Shown here one piece after another: positions 1 to 8,908 of a stretch of 64,000 bases of DNA. Position 1 is the stretch's first letter; each line of letters begins with the position of its first letter. Both the position numbers and the translations under genes were made by a program. The notes below the pieces were generated by a model. That model did not search any database, was not told the DNA's origin, and saw only the letters and a list, made by a program, of their open reading frames with translations. The DNA comes from Bacteroidota bacterium (GTDB lineage Bacteria > Bacteroidota > Bacteroidia > AKYH767-A > OLB10), in the NCBI GenBank assembly GCA_016709725.1, contig JADJMG010000018.1, positions 1 to 64,000 of the forward strand, in the 5' to 3' direction.

Positions 1-171
1 ATCATTTCAGGCGATTCAGGACTCATCATGATCCACACCGCCCAAACCAATACGCCTGTTAATAAGGCGGAGGCTGACTTGTTGATTCTCAAAGGGTGTT
101 CTAGCGTAATTGCTAAATACCCGATGACAAAAATGGCAATGATGAGAGATTCCATAGAACACACAAAGTAA
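1..171 (+). CDS. C-terminal fragment of an unrecognised protein
   Basis: An open frame enters from the left edge and ends with TAA at 169-171, giving 56 residues that begin IISGDSGLIMIHTAQ and finish RDSIEHTK. Composition and codon use look like the neighbouring genes, so it is probably the tail of a real gene reading in the same direction as the permeases downstream. About 100 bases separate it from the probable permease start. No domain can be recognised in so short a piece and I assign no function. Confidence 0.45.
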   Translation: MISGDSGLIMIHTAQTNTPVNKAEADLLILKGCSSVIAKYPMTKMAMMRDSIEHTK

Positions 172-313
172 AAGGATTCCAATAAGAAATTCGTTTAAAA
201 CGTAATTAATTCAGCCCCATTTTTTTGAATGGTGATTAATTGTTAGGTTTGTTGTTCAACCTAGACTAATTATGGCCAATAAATGATTTACAACGAAATC
301 GATTGATCGTTTA

Positions 314-1735
314 ATGCGTGAATCATCCGGCGAACATGATGGTGAACATACACTTAAACGAACCTTAGGAAAAACCAACCTCGTGATGCTCGGTATTGGT
401 GCTATCATTGGTGCTGGTATTTTTGTATTGACAGGTGCCGCTGCTTCTCAACATGCAGGTCCGGCCGTTGTTATTTCATTTGTTGTAGCAGGCTTGGCTT
501 GTGCTTTTGCTGGCTTATGTTATTCCGAATTTGCTTCCATGATACCTATCGCTGGATCTGCTTATACTTATGCATACGCTACCTTGGGTGAATTCATCGC
601 ATGGATTATTGGTTGGGATTTAATTCTTGAATATTTATTTGGTGCCAGTACGGTTGCTGTAGGTTGGTCGGGATACATGACAAGTTTTCTAAAAGATTTT
701 GGAATTATTATTCCTGATGCACTCTGCAATGCGCCCATCTTTTACGACGCCGCAACGCAATCATACACGGCAACGGGTGCCTTTCTAAATTTACCGGCCA
801 TGGCCATTGTAGGAATTATGACTTGGTTGTTAGTGATCGGTATTCGCGAATCAGCAAACATCAATAATGTAATCGTAGTTATAAAAGTGATTGTGATTTT
901 ACTTTTTATTATTTTGGGATGGAATTATATCAATCCAGAAAATTGGGTGCCTTTCATTCCTGAAAACACAGGAACGTTTGGAGAATATGGTTGGAGTGGT
1001 GTTGTTCGCGAAGCTGGAATTATTTTCTTCGCCTACATTGGTTTTGATGCGGTATCCACGGCTGCTCAAGAAGCCGTCAATCCTCAAAAAGATATGCCGT
1101 TTGGAATTTTAGGATCCTTGATAGTTTGTACCATCCTCTATATTTTGGTTGGATTAGTAATGACAGGAATTGTTCCTTACTTACAATTAAATAATCCTGC
1201 TCCCATTGCCGTTGCCATTGATGCTACTGGAGATGGCTTAGCATGGTTACGCCCGATCATTAAGATTGGTGCATTGGCAGGATTAAGTAGTGTAATCTTA
1301 GTGATGTTAATGGGTCAACCTCGAATTTTCTTTTCCATGTCGAAAGATGGATTGCTTCCCAAATCATTTGGCAAAGTACATCCTAAATACAAAACACCTT
1401 ACATCACAACTATTCTAACGGGTGCTGTTGCGATGTTGGTTGCAGGAATCTTTCCTATTGGATTATTAGGTGAGTTAGTTTCAATTGGTACTCTATTAGC
1501 ATTTGTAATTGTGTGTGGTGGAGTATTGGTACTTCGTTACAAACAACCAAACATTAATCGTCCGTTTAAAACTCCATTGTTCCCGCTTGTTCCTATTCTA
1601 GGTATTTTATCATCGTTGGCGTTGATGTACTTCTTGCCAATTGATACTTGGATTCGATTAATTGTTTGGATGGCGCTTGGTGTAATTATTTATTTTGGTT
1701 ACAGTCGCAAGCATAGCAAAGTAAATAATCCGTAA
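314..1735 (+). CDS. APC-family amino acid permease (cationic amino acid transporter type)
   Basis: An inner-membrane amino-acid transporter of the APC superfamily, resembling bacterial CAT/YfnA-type permeases. The first helix carries the unwound substrate-binding motif GIGAIIGAGIFVLTG near residues 27-41, and roughly twelve hydrophobic segments follow. The segment FFAYIGFDAVSTAAQEA near the middle is the conserved helix 6 region of this family. The length of 473 residues is normal or slightly short at the N-terminus. Upstream in the same frame lies ATG at 272, then an in-frame TGA at 284-286 and ten codons reading FTTKSIDRL up to the ATG at 314. CAT-type permeases usually have such a leader, so the native start may be 272 with one altered base. 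The stop overlaps the next permease start (TAATG), indicating an operon. The substrate cannot be fixed from sequence. Confidence 0.9.
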   Translation: MRESSGEHDGEHTLKRTLGKTNLVMLGIGAIIGAGIFVLTGAAASQHAGPAVVISFVVAGLACAFAGLCYSEFASMIPIAGSAYTYAYATLGEFIAWIIGWDLILEYLFGASTVAVGWSGYMTSFLKDFGIIIPDALCNAPIFYDAATQSYTATGAFLNLPAMAIVGIMTWLLVIGIRESANINNVIVVIKVIVILLFIILGWNYINPENWVPFIPENTGTFGEYGWSGVVREAGIIFFAYIGFDAVSTAAQEAVNPQKDMPFGILGSLIVCTILYILVGLVMTGIVPYLQLNNPAPIAVAIDATGDGLAWLRPIIKIGALAGLSSVILVMLMGQPRIFFSMSKDGLLPKSFGKVHPKYKTPYITTILTGAVAMLVAGIFPIGLLGELVSIGTLLAFVIVCGGVLVLRYKQPNINRPFKTPLFPLVPILGILSSLALMYFLPIDTWIRLIVWMALGVIIYFGYSRKHSKVNNP

Positions 1736-2890
1736 TGAAAAATTCGGAAATGGAAAAAGGAAATGATGATCACTTCAAACGTTCCTTAGGATTTTGGGAT
1801 GCTACTATGTTAGTAGCAGGATCCATGATTGGCTCCGGAATTTTTATTGTGAGTGCGGATATGAGTCGAATGGTGGGCAGCACAGGCTGGCTCCTCTTCC
1901 TCTGGATTCTAAGCGGCGTCATCACGGTGATGGCGGCACTCAGTTATGGGGAGTTGGCGGGAATGATGCCCAAAGCCGGTGGACAATTCGTTTACATTGA
2001 ACGAGCGTGGGGAAAGGTTACTTCTTTTCTTTACGGATGGACCGTCTTCACGGTGATACAAACGGGCGTTATTGCAGCGGTGGCTGTAGCCTTCGCAAAA
2101 TATTCGGGCGTATTTTTTCCAGCTATTTCAGTAGATAACATTTTACTTGATATTGGATTTGTAAAAATTTCAAGTGCACAATTCTTAGCTATTGTATTAA
2201 TTTTAGTTCTCACTTGGATAAACACCAAAGGCATACAGCACGGAAAAAGAATTCAAGTAGTATTCACGTCGGCGAAATTAATTGCGTTATTGTTTCTTAT
2301 TGTTGCGGGTATTTATGTTGGATTGAATTTCGAATGGTATGCACAAAATTTTTCCAATCTATGGCATGCACAAACATCGGTCAATGTAGATGGATCGTGG
2401 ATCACCAGTGAATTAGCTGGCACCGCATTGGTATTGGCATTAGGCACTGCTATTATTGGATCTCTCTTTAGTAGTGATGCATGGAATAATGTTACGTTTA
2501 TTGCGGGTGAAATTAAAGATCCACAAAGAAATATTCCATTAAGTTTATTAGCAGGAACAGCAATCGTTACCATTTTATATTTACTCACCAACATCGCTTA
2601 TTTGGGATTACTTCCCTTGCATGGCGATGCAGCGGCAGGAGATGTGATTGGACAAGGTATTCAATTCGCGACGCAAGATCGTGTAGGAACAGCAGCTGCA
2701 TCACGCATCTTTGGTGATAGTGCCGTTTATTTAATGGCTTTACTTATTATAGTTTCTACCTTTGGATGTAACAACGGAATCATTTTATCGGGCGCACGTG
2801 TTTATTATGCGATGGGGAAAGATGGACTCTTCTTTAAAAAAGCGGCTACCCTTAACCGTAATGAAGTTCCGGAATTTGCCTTGTGGAACA
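1735..2890 (+). CDS. APC-family amino acid permease, 3' end lost in aberrant sequence
   Basis: A second APC-superfamily transporter, nearer the LAT/AdiC-like branch. The helix 1 motif GSMIGSGIFIVSADMSR is near residues 29-45, and helices are recognisable up to SGARVYYAMGKDGLFFKK. The start ATG shares one base with the stop of the preceding permease, so the two are translationally coupled. Normal coding sequence is credible to about 2885, reading NEVPEFALW. Beyond that the frame runs into Gly/Pro/Arg-rich translation of a homopolymer-rich block. About 385 genuine residues remain of a protein that should have about 430-480, so the last helices and C-terminus are missing. I regard the truncation as a defect of the assembled sequence, not biology. 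Amino-acid transport is well supported; the specific substrate is not. Confidence 0.85.
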
Positions 2891-4090
2891 AGCCCGGCCG
2901 GGCCGGGCCGCGCGAGGGGGCGGCCGGCGGCGCGCCGCCCGCCCCCCCGCCGGCTACCCCCGCTACTTAACGAGAGGGGGGCGGGCCAGGAATGGGGGGG
3001 GAACACCCAACCCACCCCGGCCCCACACCGGCCGCAAACCCAAACCCCCCCCCCCCCCCCCACCACACGAGCCAGAGGCGGGGCCCCCTGCCCCCACCCC
3101 CACACAAAAACAAGGGGGGGGGGGGGGGGGGGGGGGGGAGGGGGGGTCGGGGAGGGAAAAAAAGAAAAAAAAAAAAAGAAACAAAAAAACGCGGCGCCGC
3201 CGGGGCGCACCCCGCTCCCCCGCACAGCGGGTTTCCCAAAAACGCCCAACACCCCCCAACGCTAACACGCGAAAAAAAAAACAAGAAAAAAAAAATTGGA
3301 ACAAGGCAGCTAAAACGCTTGTGTAAAATTTCCTGCCTAAAACCCACCCCCCGAAACGGGCACCCCCGGCAGCGCGACCCCGCCCACCCCCCCACCCCCA
3401 CCCAACCCTAACAAAGGTGGAAAAGCCAAAAAAGCGCCCGGCGGGCCCAGTGGCCTGGCGAGCCCAAACCCCCAGCAACAAAAAAAACGGCCGGGCAACC
3501 CCGGGTGTACGGGCCAGCCCCAAAAAGCACAGAAAAGGGGGAAGGGGAAGGGGGGGGAGGGGGACCCCCCCCGGCACCCCCCCCCCCCCCCACAGAGCCC
3601 AACCCAAAAACGACCCCCCAAAGGACCACCCACCCCGGGCCGCCCGGGGGGGGGACCGAGGGGGGGGGACAACCAAAGGGGGGAAGACCCCCAACCCAAC
3701 GGCAAACCCCCCCCCGCCCAAAAACCGCCCCCACCAACACGCCACGCAGGGGAACTAACGGGACAAAAACCGGGCCAAAAACGGAAAACAAAAAAGGCAA
3801 ACCCACACCCCGAACGGAGCGGGACCAGCGCCCGCCGCGTGCCCGACCCCGGCACCCCGACCCGTTGAACAAGGAAAAAAAAAAAAAACCAGTGGAATAA
3901 AAAACCGGTGGGGTTAAAAAAGCACAAGGAAAAAAAAGCCCACAGGAGAAAGAGGGGGCGAGAAAAAACTTTGTATGATCGCACCTCCCAAGCCAGGCAG
4001 GATTTGGGGGTTTAAACTTGTGGCTACTAAATTTCCAGGCCCCCCGTCCAAAAAAAAATTTTGGGGGGGGGGCCCGGGTTTATGCCCGGA
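2888..4090. other. Aberrant homopolymer-rich block, probable low-quality sequence
   Basis: Composition changes abruptly here from AT-rich coding DNA to long runs of C (near 3046-3061 and 3570-3592), of G (3113-3139) and of A, with few mixed words. It interrupts a permease gene in mid-frame. All frames yield only Pro/Gly/Arg or Phe/Gly/Val-rich strings with no domain, and long open frames occur on both strands simply because stop codons are rare in such sequence. From about 3970 the text becomes partly natural again, but with swollen homopolymers. This is what a low-quality read tail or a badly patched gap would look like. I annotate no gene in 2888-3970. Confidence 0.85.
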
Positions 4091-4208
4091 TACATATGGC
4101 ACTTTACCTGAACCCTACGATGATTGGTGGTAATTGATATCCTTTGGAGTCAACGATTTTCAATATTTGTCTGATAGCAGTATTCCACGTGATATTGCCC
4201 GTATCTAA
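3972..4208 (+). pseudogene. Possible C-terminal coding remnant at the edge of the aberrant block
   Basis: One frame reads credible protein across the right margin of the aberrant block. It gives CMIAPPKPG, then FKLVATKFPG, then TYGTLPEPYDDWW, a TAA at 4131-4133, and LISFGVNDFQYLSDSSIPRD to a TAA at 4206-4208. All these pieces are in the same frame, which is unlikely by chance in non-coding DNA of this composition. The simplest reading is the tail of a plus-strand gene whose front is lost, with a base error creating the internal stop. I do not recognise the family. It does not match the missing end of the permease, so the block may hide the loss of more than one gene part. Confidence 0.3.
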
Positions 4209-4739
4209 ACATTGTTCTTAATCAAGACTACCCAAGCCGTTTTAAAGGACACCTCAAAATCCCCCTAATATGAATTATTTGAGTATAGCCATGGCAATAA
4301 ATTCTTTATACCAATTTGAACTAAAAATTGAATCCCCATTCTCCTACATCCTTAATTTGTCGGTTGTAAATCCTGCTACATAGTTGGCATCTGGAAGTTC
4401 TAAATCAGAGATGCTGCATGAACTACACAAAACCACAAGAACCTCTTGCATTCACAGAGTTCGATATATAGGATCAATACCAGTAGCATAAATTTTATAC
4501 CACAACTATCGGAAGCCAATTTAGATTTGTGAATTGGCTTTGCCGGTAAGCAATAATAGAATAAAAATGATTTTCTATGGTAGCTAAGAAGATAATAAAT
4601 TGAAATTATTTAAATTGCTTAACTCTGCAAATAAACCTTGATATCCAAATGCACAGCATTTTACAAGACCATCGTTTCTTACAAAAAGCCATTTACTTTC
4701 TTTTCGAAAGCAAAGTTAACAACTAGCAACTATATTCCT
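4209..4739. other. Gene-free spacer
   Basis: About 530 bases of ordinary AT-rich sequence between the damaged region and the 3' end of the receptor gene on the minus strand. I see no frame with protein-like character, no RNA gene and no convincing terminator hairpin. Some of it may still be affected by the sequence problems to the left. Confidence 0.4.
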
Positions 4740-6950
4740 TTAAAACTTAAACCTCAACACTCCAAAAATATTTCTACCTGGAGCATTGATTCCACTCGCA
4801 AAAGTTCGGTATTGTGTATCGAAAATATTATCGACACCGGCTTGAATTGAAATTAGTTTATGTACTTGATACGACACTCTCCAATTGATGGTGAACCAAG
4901 CGGGCATTCCATCTGAAGTAGCGTATTGTAGATTGTCTTCGCCACTTGAACTATAATTCTTTAATTTCTTTGCCGCATTATAATTTATAAAGAAATCGGA
5001 ACTAAAATTAGCGTGCGCATAATTTAATCCTAAGCGCATATTCATAGGTGGAATATGATCTAAAGGAGCATCAGTACTATCCGTTTTAACACGACCATAG
5101 GTATAGTTCATGCTAAAGGAGAACATCAAATTTTCCATGAGTCGTGTACGGAAGCTGGAACTGAATCCATAAATGTATGCTCGGCCTTTATTCTGATTAG
5201 CCATTACCTGACTGAGTGAGCCATCGTATAAGATAGAATCTTGACCTTGGTATTGAAATTTATCCGTGATGATGGCGTTGTAAAATTGAGTATAGTAAAG
5301 TGTATTTTCCCAGCTGGAAACTCCATTATAAATTTTGGTAATTCCAATTTCAGTATTCACGGTTTGCTCAGGCTTGAGATCTTCATTTGGCACAATGACA
5401 GTACCCAATGTTGATTCAAACACTTTCGCTAAGTCATCCACATTCGGCGCACGAAAACCTGTGCTTAATAATACCGAAAACTTTAAATCATCGTTCGGAA
5501 TATGAATCAATCCTACACTACCTGAATACACCAAATGCTGTTGGTTTACTTCTTTGAATGGGAATTTGAAGAAAGTAGTATCCTCAAAAGTCGAATTCAA
5601 AGTAGTCATTCCTACTCTGAAACCATCATTTAATGTTACCTGATCATTTATTCGCCAAGAATGCGAAAAGTAAACCGCAGCGTTATTCATGGAATTGTCG
5701 CCGTCGGGATAACGAGTATCTAACGGTGAAGTAGTACCGTCAACAATATCTTTTTCTTCAGCGGTTGACTTTAGTGAATTGAACTGACCATCCAACCCAA
5801 AATGCATAGAGTGAGTTCCACTAATGTGCAACATGTCGAAAGCATAACCGATAATATTCACATCTTCGGTACGGCTTTGCAAATTATCTCGATTGAAGCG
5901 ACGCTGGTGTCGGCTTTCTTGAATTTTTTGAAAGTTCAAGCCAACGTGCATCTTATTAAAGAAACCTTCACCTGAAGCATAATTCATGTCGTAGGCGGTC
6001 ATCAATCTTTCTTGTGGACCATAATACCATTCAGCATTTCGTAATCCAGCACCATCGGGATCGGTCAAGCGATCGTAACGCGGAATGTCGGTACTGTTCG
6101 AGTATTGCAAATTAAGTCCATGCGTTACTTTTTCAGTAGACTTATACGCAAACTTCTGCACCAAATCATATTGCGAATAACCTGATTGCACTTGAAGATA
6201 ACGATCCTTGTTCTTCACCAATGAATCTACGCCATTGATGCGCTCTACGTAAAAGGGACGCTCAGGATAAACTCCATCATAAAATGGATTTTGATTTGTA
6301 CCTCCACGCAAATCATCAAATGTAGAATGCGTAAACGATGTGAAAGAAGCGAACTTCTTGCAACCAATATTCATATCGAAATGTCCAGTAAACTCATCGT
6401 TCACTGATCCAAATCGTGTAAAGGCATTTACTTTTATCAAGCTTTTACTTTCGTCCATTGCAAATTGCGGAGCTTTTGTGTAAAGATGAACAACTCCGCC
6501 CAACGCATCGCTTCCATACATTGTTGAAGATGGACCAAACAAAACTTCAACTCGATCGAGACTATTATTATCAAGGGAAAGAATATTTTGAAGATGTCCG
6601 CCTCGATAAATCAAATTATTTTGACGCACGCCATCTATCACCAATAGAATTCGATTAGCTTCAAATCCGCGGAGTACGGGCGATCCGCCACCCATCTGAC
6701 TTTTCTGCACAAAGATGCCGGCCGTATTAGAGAGCAATTCCGCAGTAGTTTGTGCTTGTGCCAATGTAATTTGCCTACTGTCGATGAGTTGCACTTGTTG
6801 AGAGATGGTACGTCGCGTTTCCTCCGATTTATTCGCGGAGATAATGACTTCATTCAACGAATTCGTTGATGAAGTATCGGGCTCTTCCGACTGTGCGAAA
6901 GAACCCATTGAATATAGTAATGCTGGGATCAGCAGTATTTTTAGCTTCAT
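4740..6950 (-). CDS. TonB-dependent outer-membrane receptor, haem/haemoglobin type
   Basis: A 736-residue outer-membrane receptor for TonB-driven uptake. A signal peptide (MKLKILLIPALLYSMGSFAQ) is followed by a short N-terminus containing NEVIISANKSEETRR. The plug domain spans about residues 35-160, with LRGFEANRILLVIDGVRQN and EVLFGPSSTMYGSDALGGVV. A 22-strand-type barrel follows and ends in an aromatic residue (GVLRFKF). The plug wording and the FRAP...PNEDL segment in the barrel are characteristic of haem, haemoglobin or transferrin receptors such as HmuR; that substrate is inference. It lacks the carboxypeptidase-like N-terminal domain of SusC proteins. The neighbour upstream on the same strand (7119-7631) is a small secreted protein, 168 bases away, and may form a unit with it. 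No Fur box was recognised. Confidence 0.88.
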   Translation of the reverse strand: MKLKILLIPALLYSMGSFAQSEEPDTSSTNSLNEVIISANKSEETRRTISQQVQLIDSRQITLAQAQTTAELLSNTAGIFVQKSQMGGGSPVLRGFEANRILLVIDGVRQNNLIYRGGHLQNILSLDNNSLDRVEVLFGPSSTMYGSDALGGVVHLYTKAPQFAMDESKSLIKVNAFTRFGSVNDEFTGHFDMNIGCKKFASFTSFTHSTFDDLRGGTNQNPFYDGVYPERPFYVERINGVDSLVKNKDRYLQVQSGYSQYDLVQKFAYKSTEKVTHGLNLQYSNSTDIPRYDRLTDPDGAGLRNAEWYYGPQERLMTAYDMNYASGEGFFNKMHVGLNFQKIQESRHQRRFNRDNLQSRTEDVNIIGYAFDMLHISGTHSMHFGLDGQFNSLKSTAEEKDIVDGTTSPLDTRYPDGDNSMNNAAVYFSHSWRINDQVTLNDGFRVGMTTLNSTFEDTTFFKFPFKEVNQQHLVYSGSVGLIHIPNDDLKFSVLLSTGFRAPNVDDLAKVFESTLGTVIVPNEDLKPEQTVNTEIGITKIYNGVSSWENTLYYTQFYNAIITDKFQYQGQDSILYDGSLSQVMANQNKGRAYIYGFSSSFRTRLMENLMFSFSMNYTYGRVKTDSTDAPLDHIPPMNMRLGLNYAHANFSSDFFINYNAAKKLKNYSSSGEDNLQYATSDGMPAWFTINWRVSYQVHKLISIQAGVDNIFDTQYRTFASGINAPGRNIFGVLRFKF

Positions 6951-7118
6951 ATAGTTTTTTTAAATTAATTAATCCATCTGCATACAACAACATTATTTCA
7001 TGTTGCACACAATGACATTAAGCGCCGTTCCAAATTTATGGGCATGCAATAACAATCTTACTTTCCATTTAAATCAAAAGATTTTAAACAGATCATTAAA
7101 GAGTTAAAAAATAAAATT

Positions 7119-7631
7119 CTATACGACTTCGGGTGGTGGAGAGGAAACATCCTGCGAAATTAAATTCGCTGCGGGTGAAAGATAAATTGGATAATTTGCT
7201 AATGATTTTTGCTCTACAAAATAAGTAGTATGAACAAACCCTGATACATAAGTTAACGAAGACAACTTCAACAACAAACTCGGTAATACATGACCTTTAT
7301 CTTCGGCATGACAAATTAGTTTTTCAATTTCATGTAATAAAGTTTCTTCTTTTGTATCGTGTATTGCTAACATGGAAACTGAATCCCCAAAAAATTTAAT
7401 GTTTTTTACATCATACATTTTTCCATTCCATTTTACTTCAAAAGAATTTTTTCTTCCCTTTTCAAAATCATGGCGAGACATACTTATTAATTCAAACTTT
7501 GCATTTGGATTATTGAGTTCCTCTTCCATGTGCCACTGCACAAATAGTTGCTGAAGAGAATACAAGTTAAGGAGTCCGCCCGATTGTGCGAAAAGAAAAA
7601 GCAGTAAAGAAAGGGGTAGGAGTTTTTTCAT
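7119..7631 (-). CDS. Small secreted protein upstream of TonB receptor
   Basis: A 170-residue protein with a clear N-terminal hydrophobic signal segment (MKKLLPLSLLLFLFAQ) and a short proline-rich tail ending SSPPPEVV. The middle contains VKWNGKMYDVKNIKFFGDSV, then a run of acidic and histidine residues. I recall small secreted proteins of this layout, with a 'NGKMYDV' type motif, beside TonB-dependent metal or haem receptors in Bacteroidota, but I know no demonstrated function. Its position just upstream of the receptor on the same strand suggests co-transcription and a role in the same uptake process. That role is inference from context only. Confidence 0.65.
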   Translation of the reverse strand: MKKLLPLSLLLFLFAQSGGLLNLYSLQQLFVQWHMEEELNNPNAKFELISMSRHDFEKGRKNSFEVKWNGKMYDVKNIKFFGDSVSMLAIHDTKEETLLHEIEKLICHAEDKGHVLPSLLLKLSSLTYVSGFVHTTYFVEQKSLANYPIYLSPAANLISQDVSSPPPEVV

Positions 7632-7690
7632 TTGAGAGAGCTAATTTATGGAATATTATTATTCGAAAAACCTCACATTGGTTGAGCTAC

Positions 7691-7938
7691 GACAAATTTT
7701 CTCGCAAAGGCGCTAAGTCGCAAAGGCTGCGCATAGACAAATTTTCTCGCAAAGGCGCTAAGTCGCAAAGGCTGCGCATAGACAAATTTTCTCGCAAAGG
7801 CGCTAAGTCGCAAAGGCTGCGCATAGACAAATTTTCTCGCAAAGGCGCTAAGTCGCAAAGGCTGAGCACAGACAAATTTTCTCGCAAAGGCGCTAAGTCG
7901 CAAAGGCTGCGCACAGACAAATTTTCTCGCAAAGGCGC
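7691..7938. repeat. 45-bp tandem repeat, five full units plus a partial
   Basis: Units begin with GACAAATTTTCTCGCAAAGG at 7691, 7736, 7781, 7826, 7871 and, partial, 7916. They differ only at a few bases near the 3' end (GCGCATA, GAGCACA or GCGCACA). Because 45 is divisible by three, frames stay open through the array on both strands and translate to repeated FSRKGAKSQRL or ARKFVYAQPLRLSAF. These ORFs have no independent support and should not be called genes. Degenerate single copies occur near 12487-12552. I regard it as a dispersed intergenic repeat family. Confidence 0.9.
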
Positions 7939-7939
7939 A

Positions 7940-7959
7940 ATCCCGATAGCTATCGGGAT
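7940..7959. repeat. 20-bp perfect palindrome
   Basis: The sequence ATCCCGATAGCTATCGGGAT is its own reverse complement and sits directly after the 45-bp tandem array. It lacks a T-tract, so a terminator role is not clear. It is followed by a GAATTCAGAATT-type word that recurs near 8166, 16731 and 35475. Confidence 0.75.
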
Positions 7960-8069
7960 CAGAATTCAGAATTAATATTCTATCGATTCTCCAGAAGGCG
8001 ATGTTTAGAAATACGAATGGGAATTTGCTTTATTTTTCATATTAGATTACAGTATACCTAATGTTTTAG

Positions 8070-8109
8070 CCTCTCCCCCCTTGCCCCCTCTCCAAAGGCG
8101 AGGGGGAAT
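8070..8109. repeat. Dispersed CTCTCCCC/GAGGGG hairpin element, copy 1
   Basis: A C-rich left half (CCTCTCCCCCCTTGCCCC) and a G-rich right half (GGCGAGGGGGAATT) form an imperfect hairpin. Related copies lie at 14869-14907 and, in the opposite orientation, at 14986-15034, all between genes. It looks like a dispersed REP/BIME-like intergenic element. It lies 3' of rnc but has no good T-tract. Confidence 0.6.
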
Positions 8110-8182
8110 TAATGAAATTTTGATAAGAAAATATATTTTCTCTTATAGAAAATAGAATCCTCCCTCAATTCTGCATTCTGAA

Positions 8183-8905
8183 TTAAAGTAATCCTAACTC
8201 CTTACACACCTTCTCGGCTGCGATTTGTTCGGCTTTCTTCTTTACAAAATCCTGAGCGGTTGCTTTTTCTTCTCCGTCGATGGTGAGACGAATGGTAATC
8301 AAACGTGATTTTGCATCTTCCTCAATGGTGTCGAATTGCACGAGATGTTTTTCTTTTTGCCCCCAATTTAAAATCATACTTTTAAAATTCTTCTCGGTGC
8401 TTTCTACTTCTTCTAAGTCGACGTGGGGACGAATGATTTTTGTGAGGATGTATTGCTGTGTAATTTTGTACCCTTGGTCGAGGTAGATAGCTCCAATGTA
8501 AGCTTCGAATGCATCGCCGTACATACTTCGGTACGAACCTGGACCCGCATTATTTTTTAGCATCTCATCGATGCCAATTTTCATCGCTAGGATTTTTAAA
8601 TTTTCCCGGCTCACTATTCGGCTACGCATCTCCGTTAGGAAGCCTTCGTCTTTGAATGGATATTTTTTAAAAAGCAAATCAGCAACAACGGCACCTAAAA
8701 CAGCATCTCCTAAATATTCTAAACGTTCGTTGCTCAACCGATTTCCTCCCACCGTTTCCAATGCCAATGAACGATGTGAGAAGGCAAGTTTATACAATGC
8801 TAAATTCGCAGGATAAAATCCAAGCAAATAACGAAGAGAGCGAATAAATAATTTTTCATTCTCGTCCGCCTTAAAAAAATATCGGATTAGAGTATGACCA
8901 ATCAA
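8183..8905 (-). CDS. rnc: Ribonuclease III
   Basis: Double-strand-specific endoribonuclease for rRNA and mRNA processing. The RNase III domain carries the signature NERLEYLGDAVL around residues 58-70 and the second acidic cluster in GDAFEAYIGAIYLDQG. A double-stranded-RNA-binding domain follows from about residue 165 to 240, ending KKKAEQIAAEKVCKELGLL. The length of 240 residues is usual. The frame opens with TTG at 8905 (LIGHTLIRYFF), three bases after the fabF stop. No ATG lies close by, so TTG is the likely start. It is the last gene of the conserved acpP-fabF-rnc order, probably one operon. Confidence 0.95.
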   Translation of the reverse strand: MIGHTLIRYFFKADENEKLFIRSLRYLLGFYPANLALYKLAFSHRSLALETVGGNRLSNERLEYLGDAVLGAVVADLLFKKYPFKDEGFLTEMRSRIVSRENLKILAMKIGIDEMLKNNAGPGSYRSMYGDAFEAYIGAIYLDQGYKITQQYILTKIIRPHVDLEEVESTEKNFKSMILNWGQKEKHLVQFDTIEEDAKSRLITIRLTIDGEEKATAQDFVKKKAEQIAAEKVCKELGLL

Positions 8906-8908
8906 AAC

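Noticed and set aside
284..286. TGA read as tryptophan (alternative genetic code)
   Set aside because: A single internal TGA is not enough; other genes use TGG for Trp throughout and end normally.
2785..3984. Several long ORFs on both strands rich in Pro, Gly, Arg or Phe
   Set aside because: They exist only because stop codons are rare in homopolymer-rich sequence. They overlap in all frames, have no domains and lie in a block that looks artefactual.
7691..7938. CRISPR array
   Set aside because: The units are contiguous with no unique spacers, and no cas genes are in the window.
7586..7975. ORFs of 76-129 residues made of FSRKGAKSQRL or SAFARKFVYAQPL repeats
   Set aside because: They translate a 45-bp intergenic repeat open on both strands. 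No start context or non-repeat coding sequence supports them.
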